From Phaeacidiphilus oryzae TH49 (GTDB taxonomy: Bacteria; Actinomycetota; Actinomycetes; Streptomycetales; Streptomycetaceae), in contig NZ_JQMQ01000005.1 in assembly GCF_000744815.1 (NCBI RefSeq), positions 5,103,801-5,167,800 of the forward strand: 64,000 bases of DNA, read 5' to 3'. Below the pieces are notes generated by a model that saw nothing but the letters and a program-made list of their open reading frames with translations, had not been told where the DNA came from and did no database searches. The translations under genes and the position numbers were made by a program. Position 1 is the stretch's first letter. Each line of letters opens with the position of its first letter. Below are positions 58,525 through 64,000 of this stretch, one piece after another.

Positions 58525-59682
58525 TCACAGACCCCGGTCGCAGCTCGGGTCACCCGTCGCGCAGACCACGTCGGAGTACCGGCCGAGGGCGATGTCGGCG
58601 AAGCTCCGCAGGCTGTCCGTGCCGGGGTAGAGGTAGCCGGTGTGGCCGTGCGCCCCGGCCGCCGAGACCACCCGGGAGCCGAAGCCCGCGCTGGTCGGGT
58701 CGGCCCCGTGGCCCAGGCCCTCGACCTCCAGGTACGGGACGTTGGAGATCCAGTCGCTGCCGTTCCTGGTCGCCCACAGCCGTACGCCGTCGCCGAGCTT
58801 GGCGGCGTCCGGGACGCCCATCCCGGGGCTGCCGAAGACCACCATGTCGGTGACCCCGTGGCTGCGCCGGATCCCGGGCGCGGCGAGGCCGCAGACCACC
58901 GAGCCGTAGGAGTGGCAGAAGAGCGAGGGCGCGGTCAGCGGGTGGGTGGTCGCCCGCAGCCCGGCGAGGAGGTGGTCGAGCCGGGGGACGGCCGCCTCGG
59001 CGAGCCGCGAGGTGGCGGCGTCCGCGCCGAGGCCGACCGGGGTGGTGTAGTCGGCCCAGGCGATCACGGCGGTCCTGGTGCCGGGGGAGTCCGCCTGCTC
59101 CTGCGCGTAGAGCGACTGGGCCATCCCGGCGGCGGCCCGCGGGGGCTGCTGGGTGTCCTCGTAGTGGGTGGCGTCCACATCGGAGCCGGGGACCAGGACG
59201 GAGATCCGCTGAGCCGCCGTCAGGTCGCCGAAGACCTCGGCCACCTGGCCCCGGCTGCGCGGGTCGAAGGCGAGGATCTGCCGGCCGGGCCGCAGCAGCG
59301 CCCGGTACTCGCCGGCCAGCGCGGCCGAGGTGCGCGGATCGGCGACGGCCTGCTGGAGGGCGATCCGGTTGGCCCGGTAGCGCAGCTGGACGGGGGCGCC
59401 GTCGAGGTTGCCGACCACCAGCGGGTACCGCTGGGCCAGCTGCTCCTGCTGGGCGTCGCTCAGCGAGGCGAAGAACGCGGCGGTGTCGGCCGGCTCGGCG
59501 CTCTGCGGGTCGGGCAGGGAGCGGTCCAGCGCGTGGTCGCGGTGCCATGCGGTGGTCCCGGGCAGCGGCCCGGTGATCGCGACCTGCTCGTCGGAGACGG
59601 CCGCCCCGGCGGCGGCCGCTCCGCTGCCGCAGAGGACGGCGAGGGAGACCACCGCCGCGATCAGCGTGCGCTTCAACCGCAT
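58525..59682 (-). CDS. secreted DUF1023 alpha/beta-hydrolase
   Basis: A 385-aa secreted hydrolase. Signal peptide RLKRTLIAAVVSLAVLCGSGAAAAGAA, a helical region (DTAAFFASLSDAQQEQLAQRYPL, GNLDGAPVQLRYRANRIAL), then the DUF1023 hydrolase domain with nucleophile elbow FCHSYGSVVCG and late histidine in VSAAGAHGHTGYL. Substrate unknown. The frame is open 55 codons further upstream, but ATG at 59682 has AGGGAGA 9 nt before it and begins the signal peptide. Confidence 0.9.
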   Translation of the reverse strand: MRLKRTLIAAVVSLAVLCGSGAAAAGAAVSDEQVAITGPLPGTTAWHRDHALDRSLPDPQSAEPADTAAFFASLSDAQQEQLAQRYPLVVGNLDGAPVQLRYRANRIALQQAVADPRTSAALAGEYRALLRPGRQILAFDPRSRGQVAEVFGDLTAAQRISVLVPGSDVDATHYEDTQQPPRAAAGMAQSLYAQEQADSPGTRTAVIAWADYTTPVGLGADAATSRLAEAAVPRLDHLLAGLRATTHPLTAPSLFCHSYGSVVCGLAAPGIRRSHGVTDMVVFGSPGMGVPDAAKLGDGVRLWATRNGSDWISNVPYLEVEGLGHGADPTSAGFGSRVVSAAGAHGHTGYLYPGTDSLRSFADIALGRYSDVVCATGDPSCDRGL

Positions 59683-60020
59683 CCGCAGGTGTCTCCCTCT
59701 GTTGGGCCGGCGACCGTGGCACGGGCCGGGCCCGCAGGTCGTGCTCTGGCTGGTCGGGTACTGCTGGTCGGGTCGCTGGTCTTCTCGCGACCGGCGACCG
59801 GCGACCGGAAACCGGCGACCGTCGGCCAGCGTAAGGCGGTTCCTCAAAGGATCAAGGGCCGCCCCACATCGACAACTGCGACAAGTGTCACAAAGGTGCT
59901 GCTTCGTGCCTTGTTTTCACTCTCGATTCACACGATCGGTCCAGGTCCGGTCGGATTCGGACGCCGTGTCGCCTTACTGTGACCCTCGTCACGCGGAGGC
60001 CGTTTTCCGCGCGCCCCTGG
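59683..60020. other. intergenic region upstream of the DUF1023 gene
   Basis: 338 bp. Contains short CGACCGG repeats (59788-59820) and an AT-richer stretch (59840-59980) that should hold the promoter of the hydrolase. GTGAC-cctc-GTCAC (59979-59992) is a small inverted repeat near the end of the response regulator gene. No gene seen. Confidence 0.5.
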
Positions 60021-60719
60021 TCAGCCCTCGTCGCCCGCGACGACCAGCCCGGACTCGTAGGCGAAGACCACCGCCTGCGCCCGGTCACGCAGCGCCAGCT
60101 TGGTCAGCACCCGGCTGACGTGGGTCTTCACCGTCTGCTCCGCCAGCACCAGCCGCCCGGCGATCTCCGTGTTGGACAGCCCGCGGGCGACCAGCACCAG
60201 CACCTCCCGTTCCCGCGCGGTCAGCGCCGGCAGCCGGAGGGCCGCGGCCGAGGGGGCCGCGGCCCCGGCCGGCCGGCTGCGGACGAAGTCCGCGATCAGC
60301 CGGCGGGTCACCGACGGGGCCAGCAGCGCGTCGCCGGCGGCCACGATCCGGACCGCGGAGATCAGGTCCGCCGGCGGGGCGTCCTTCAGCAGGAAGCCGC
60401 TGGCGCCCACGCGCAGCGCCTCGTAGACGTAGTCGTCGATGTCGAAGGTGGTCAGCATCAGCACCTTGCAGCGGTGGGCGGTCAGGGCCGCCGCCGCCTG
60501 CGCGTCCAGCAGGAGCCGGGCCGCCTCCAGCCCGTCCAGCTCGGGCATCCGGACGTCCATCAGCACCACGTCGGGGTGGGTGGCGCCGCAGACCTCGACC
60601 GCGGCCCGGCCGTCCGGCGCCTCGCCGACCACGTCGATGTCCGGCTGTGCGTTCAGCAGGGCGGCGAAGCCGGCCCGCACCATCGCCTGGTCGTCGGCGA
60701 TCACGACCCTGGTGGTCAT
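60021..60719 (-). CDS. NarL/FixJ response regulator
   Basis: A 232-aa regulator: receiver domain with D9-D10, phospho-acceptor D55 (VVLMDVRMPELDG), LLKDAP lysine; LuxR-type DNA-binding domain LTAREREVLVLVARGLSNTEIAGRL with [22 protein letters not shown] at 60719 overlaps the kinase stop by 4 bp in the restored frame. It resembles the regulator at 15976 along its whole length, so the systems look paralogous. Its target is not evident from neighbours. Confidence 0.93.
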   Translation of the reverse strand: MTTRVVIADDQAMVRAGFAALLNAQPDIDVVGEAPDGRAAVEVCGATHPDVVLMDVRMPELDGLEAARLLLDAQAAAALTAHRCKVLMLTTFDIDDYVYEALRVGASGFLLKDAPPADLISAVRIVAAGDALLAPSVTRRLIADFVRSRPAGAAAPSAAALRLPALTAREREVLVLVARGLSNTEIAGRLVLAEQTVKTHVSRVLTKLALRDRAQAVVFAYESGLVVAGDEG

Positions 60720-62001
60720 TCCGGTCGGGACCCTTCCTCCGGTGGGGCGCCGCCGCCGCACGGCGGTACGGCGAACGGCAGTACGGCGATCACGTGGAAA
60801 CCGCCCTCCGGGAGGGCGCCCGCGGTCAGCCTGCCGCCCAGGGCGGAGACCCGCTCGCGCATCCCCGTCAGGCCGTGGCCGGGCCGATCCGGTCCCGAGG
60901 CCTCCACCGGGGAGCGCCCGCGGCCGTCGGGAGCCGGATCATTGCACACCGACACCCGCAGCACCGCGCCTCCCTCGGCGCCCCCGTCCGGGCCCCCTCC
61001 GCCCGCTCCAGCCGCACCCGGGTGGGCGCCCCCGGCGCATGGCGCACCACATTGCTCAGCGCCTCCTGGACGATCCGGTACGCGGAGAGGTCCACCGCGC
61101 GGGGGAGGGCGCCGGGCTCGCCGAGCCCCTCGGCCACCTCCAGCCCGACCGGGAGCCCGGCCCGCCCGGTCGCCGCGACCAGGCGCGGGAGCTCCTCCAC
61201 CCCCGGCTGCGGGGCCCGCTCCACCGCCGCGTCCTCGCTGCGCAGCACCCCGAGCAGCCGGCGCAGCTCGGTCAGCGACTCGCGGGCCGCGCCGCCGATC
61301 GAGGCGAACTCCTCGGTGGCCGCCTCCGGCAGCCCGGTGATCCGGTACGGGGCGCTGTCCGCCTGCACCGCGATCACCGACATATGGTGCGCCACCACGT
61401 CGTGGAGTTCGCGGGCGATCCGGGCGCGCTCCTCCAGCAGCATCCGCCGGGCCCGCTCGGCCTCGCTGATCCGCTCCTGCTCGACCAGCCGGCGCTGGGT
61501 CTGCCCCCGCTCCCGGACCGCGTAGCCGGCCACCAGCACCACCCCGCCGAGGAACAGCACGATCAGGCTGTCGCCGAAGCCGTGCTGCCGGGGCACGGCG
61601 GCGCTCACTCCGAAGCCGAGGAGCGCGGTGGCCGCCCAGACCGCGGCCGCGGTCCGGCGGGACTCCCGCAGCCCCACCGTCAGCAGCACGAAGAGGTAGC
61701 CGATCAGGGCGGGCGCCGCCCATGGCCAGGGGAAGACGTCGCGCCGGCCGGTGCCCAGCACGGTGAGGGCCGCGGCCAGGTCCGTCGCGGCCGCCCAGAC
61801 CCAGCCCGGTAGCGCCCGGCGGGCGGCCACCGGCAGCGCGGAGGCCTGCAGCACCGAGAGCACCCAGGCCGCGGCGGCCGGCAGGCCGAAGTCCTGCTGC
61901 AGATAGATCTGCTGGGTGGGCACCAGCACCAGCGCGAGGAGCCAGGCGAGGGCGTGCGGTAGCGCGCGCAGCAGGCCTCCGCTCTCCTGATGTGTCGTCA
62001 T
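60716..62001 (-). CDS. NarL-type sensor histidine kinase (frameshifted here)
   Basis: A kinase with about five N-terminal helices (LAWLLALVLVPTQQIYL; PALIGYLFVLLTVGL; LIVLFLGGVVLVAGYAV), HisKA_3 [20 protein letters not shown], and an N-box YRIVQEALSNVVRHAPGAP. After this the frame is lost: the rest of the ATPase domain (VLRVSVCNDPAPDGRG, GHGLTGMRERVSALGG) is in a second frame ending at 60716, exactly overlapping the regulator ATG. One more C in the run at 60981-60985 or 60993-60997 joins the parts to about 428 residues. Sequence error or true loss cannot be decided; if real, the kinase lacks its G-box and is dead. Confidence 0.8.
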
Positions 62002-62033
62002 CCCGCGCCCAGCCTAAGTGCGTCGGCCCCCGG

Positions 62034-62612
62034 TCAGGGCGCGGCGGTCAGCCGACGGGCTGCTATTCGGCTCCGCAGCCGCCGGTGGGCGGCGAACAGC
62101 GGCAGCGCGGCGGCCTGGAAGGCGACCACGATCCCGGCGTGCACCATCCAGGCGCCGAACAGGGTGGGTCCGCCCCAGGAGTCCCGCATCCGCGGGTCGG
62201 CGCTGAACATATGGCCGATCGAGGGGAACGCGTCCGGCCGCAGCGGATAGAGCCAGCCGGCGCCGATTCCGTAGACGCAGAGGCCGGCGGAGACGAAGGC
62301 GAGGAGGGAGAGCGGCAGTACGGCCAGCGCGTACCGGACCGGCTGCGGGCGCCCGGCGGGGGGCGGACCGGACCGGCCAAGCGCCAGGCGCGCGGCCCGG
62401 CGCCGCGCTCCGGCCAGGCCGAGGAGCAGCGCCCCGGCATCCCGGGGGAGGGCGGTGAAGCCGAAGCGGGTCAGCCGCAGCGCCCGGCGGACCGGGCCGG
62501 CGGGCCCGCTGTGGATCCCCGCGCTGTGGGTCGGCGTGCTGCGGGTCGGCGTGCTGCGGGTCGTGGCGCTGCCGTGGGTGATCGGACGTCGGACGGTCGT
62601 GTTCTCGTTCAT
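62034..62612 (-). CDS. small membrane protein of unknown function
   Basis: A 192-aa protein that I do not recognise. Polar N-terminus with short repeats (STPTRSTPTHSAG), a helical stretch (LTRFGFTALPRDAGALLLG), then two strong membrane helices (YALAVLPLSLLAFVSAGLCVYGIGAG; FGAWMVHAGIVVAFQAAALPLFAAH) with a conserved-looking polar segment between (DAFPSIGHMFSADPRMRDSWGG). ATG at 62612. It lies 32 bp upstream of the kinase gene on the same strand, so it may belong to the same operon and to its signal input. Confidence 0.65.
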   Translation of the reverse strand: MNENTTVRRPITHGSATTRSTPTRSTPTHSAGIHSGPAGPVRRALRLTRFGFTALPRDAGALLLGLAGARRRAARLALGRSGPPPAGRPQPVRYALAVLPLSLLAFVSAGLCVYGIGAGWLYPLRPDAFPSIGHMFSADPRMRDSWGGPTLFGAWMVHAGIVVAFQAAALPLFAAHRRLRSRIAARRLTAAP

Positions 62613-62705
62613 GCCGCGGACGGTAGGTCGACGGCCGCCGCGGGGGCGTCGTACCGGGGCGGTCATTCTGGCGCGGCCCGCTGGTACCCGGGTAGGGGGT
62701 CCTGA

Positions 62706-63494
62706 TCAGTGGTGGTACCAGGTGACGGTGAACTGCCGCCCCCCGTCCAGCGGCGAGGTCCGCGCCTTGACCGTCCCCCCGCGGGAGGCCATGGTCAGCC
62801 GCTGCGGTCCGGCGGAGCCGAGCGACCGCCCGTCGGCGGTGGCGCCGAGGAAGGTCACCGCGCCGAAGTCGGCCAGCGGCTGCACGCTGCCCGAGGAGCT
62901 GGACGGCGCCTCCGCGATCACCTCGGCCGAGGAGAGCCGCGCGGCGCCCAGCCGGCGGTGCTCGGTCCGGCTCCAGCCGCGGGTGATGTCCACCAGCCGC
63001 AGGGTGAACGAGCGGCCCGCGCCCGCGGTGACCGAGGCCCACATGTGGTCCCCGGCCCGCACCGGCGCGGCGAAGTCGACCGGGGGGCCGGGGTAGAGCT
63101 CGTACCAGCCGTAGACGGACGGCAGGCCGGCGGCGCAGTCCGTGTCGGTGCCGATCTGCTCGACCGTGCCGCTGGACACCCCGTCCAGGCCGACCCAGAA
63201 GGAGGAGACCCCGTCCCCCGCCGAGCAGCGCGCCGCGGGCTGGCGCCAGCCCGCCGAGACCTGGGTCCAGCCGCCGCCGGAGGCGGTGTAGCCGGCCCAG
63301 TTGGTGCTGGTCGCGGAGGCGGCCCGGTGGAGGCGGACCTGGCGGGAGGCCGCGTCGGCGGCCTTCGCCGCGGCCCCGGCGGAACCGGTCGGGACGGCTG
63401 CGCCTGCGGCCGCGGTGGCCATCGCGGCCACCGCGGCACAGCCGGCGGCGAGCGCCCGGCGTTTCGTCTGCTTGGTGAATCGGCGTGCGGGCAA
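62706..63494 (-). CDS. secreted G1 (eqolisin-type) peptidase
   Basis: A 262-aa secreted glutamic peptidase-like protein. Signal peptide with n-region RFTKQTKRRALAAGC and hydrophobic alanine core; mature part with STNWAGYTASGGGWTQVSAGW, SSFWVGLDGVSSGTVEQIGTD (Gln113) and SSAEVIAEAPSS (Glu191), the Gln/Glu pair of family G1. TWYHH ends the fold. Start is TTG at 63494 because GAGGGGGA sits 6-7 nt upstream; the longer frame has none. Family G1 enzymes act at acid pH. Followed upstream by a paralogue cut by the window. Confidence 0.88.
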   Translation of the reverse strand: MPARRFTKQTKRRALAAGCAAVAAMATAAAGAAVPTGSAGAAAKAADAASRQVRLHRAASATSTNWAGYTASGGGWTQVSAGWRQPAARCSAGDGVSSFWVGLDGVSSGTVEQIGTDTDCAAGLPSVYGWYELYPGPPVDFAAPVRAGDHMWASVTAGAGRSFTLRLVDITRGWSRTEHRRLGAARLSSAEVIAEAPSSSSGSVQPLADFGAVTFLGATADGRSLGSAGPQRLTMASRGGTVKARTSPLDGGRQFTVTWYHH

Positions 63495-63641
63495 AGGGAA
63501 TCCCCCTCTTTCCCTGGACGGTCGCGTGGTGCCGTTGCCCGTCAAGGTAGGAGGGGGATCAGTGGGCGGACAGGTGCTCGGCTCAAGTGGCTCGGCGCCT
63601 TCCGGACGGATCGGGCCGATCCGGGCGTCCGCCCCTCGCCG

Positions 63642-64000
63642 TCAGCTGTGCTTCCAGGTCACCGAGAAGGCGGTGCCGCTGCTCAGGGACGAGGTGGTGG
63701 CCTTGGTGGTGGAGCCGGAGGCCATGTTGATCTGGTCCGGGGAGAAGTTGCCGATGCTCTGGCCGTTGGCCTTGGAGCCGCTGAAGTTCACGGTGCCGAA
63801 GTTGGAGAGCGGCAGCACCCCGCTGGAGCTGGACGGCGCCTCCGCGATCACCTCGGCCGAGGCCAGGGCGGCGCTCTTCAGGGTCGCGTTGACGGTCTTG
63901 GTCCAGCCCTCGGTGTTGTTGGCCAGGGTGAGGGTGAAGGAGCCGCTGCCGTTGGTGGTCACGGTGGCGGTGAACTTGTCGCCCGGCCTGACCGTGTTGG
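63642..64000 (-). CDS. second G1 peptidase, 5' end beyond window
   Basis: C-terminal 119 residues of a paralogue; start lies beyond the window edge. Contains PGDKFTATVTTNGSGSFTL, SAEVIAEAPSSSSG (catalytic Glu region) and FGTVNFSGSKANGQSIG, ending TWKHS. A 38-bp block around EVIAEAPSSSS is identical in DNA to the neighbouring gene (62895-62932 and 63825-63862), which shows recent duplication or gene conversion. Same strand, 147 bp upstream of the first. Confidence 0.85.
   Translation of the reverse strand, partial: NTVRPGDKFTATVTTNGSGSFTLTLANNTEGWTKTVNATLKSAALASAEVIAEAPSSSSGVLPLSNFGTVNFSGSKANGQSIGNFSPDQINMASGSTTKATTSSLSSGTAFSVTWKHS

Noticed and set aside
59979-59992. GTGAC-N4-GTCAC as a Crp site
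   Set aside because: Spacing differs from TGTGA-N6-TCACA and it lies near the 3' end of a gene, not in a clear promoter.

Overview
The window is a GC-rich chromosomal segment (third codon positions are almost always G or C, GTG and TTG starts are common, operons use ATGA/GTGA overlaps) from a member of the Streptomycetaceae. Many genes and their order are those of the Streptomyces core chromosome: leuA, recO-uppS, zur, glyQS, dusB, ppdk, dgt, dnaG, an hrdA-type sigma factor, and the fasR-fabD-fabH-acpP-fabF cluster. I see no insertion sequence, integrase, prophage, CRISPR array or secondary-metabolite synthase. Acid-type secreted proteases (one S53 sedolisin, two G1 peptidases) fit a genus such as Streptacidiphilus or Kitasatospora as well as Streptomyces; I cannot decide between them from sequence alone.

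Layout. 1-9140: leuA behind a short leucine-rich leader peptide and hairpin, a TerB-like protein, a DJ-1/AraC regulator, an operon of a small membrane protein, Usp, recO and uppS, then zur (opposite strand) and glyQS. 9305-21436: regulatory and transport genes: a NarL-type kinase/regulator pair with a DUF4097 protein, an MFS pump divergent from an MmyB-like regulator, dusB, a second kinase/regulator pair divergent from a three-gene ABC transporter whose first permease carries a lectin-like outer domain. 22002-38058: ppdk, PAC2 protein, SGNH lipoprotein, MarR/MFS pair, membrane-anchored esterase, anchored trypsin-like protease, dgt, FAD-dependent reductase, dnaG, sigma factor. 38092-43083: xylulokinase, YtxH protein, two identical tRNA-Asn genes, tRNA-Ile(CAU), MarR/oxidoreductase pair, DUF3145. 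43294-52160: S53 protease, SLOG-like protein with the only TTA codon I found in the window, enoyl-CoA hydratase, and the FAS II initiation/elongation cluster with FasR. 52232-64000: large AfsR-type regulator, DrrAB-type exporter, serine hydrolase, DUF1023 hydrolase, a third kinase/regulator pair, a small membrane protein and two G1 peptidases, the last cut by the window edge.

How it fits together. The housekeeping part covers leucine synthesis, DNA repair and replication (recO, dnaG, dgt), the lipid carrier for wall synthesis (uppS), tRNA charging and modification (glyQS, dusB), pyruvate/PEP conversion (ppdk) and fatty acid synthesis (fab cluster). Between these blocks sit regulator/exporter pairs, several with clear repeated or palindromic candidate operators in their shared promoter region (13699-13755, 27825-27886, 41177-41189, 57563-57623).

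Three genes (sigma factor 36854-38058, xylulokinase 38092-39524, kinase 60716-62001) are each broken by an apparent single-base loss that can be placed in a run of five G/C. The shared signature suggests a sequence error as strongly as real mutation, and the reading frames given for those genes should be used with that in mind.
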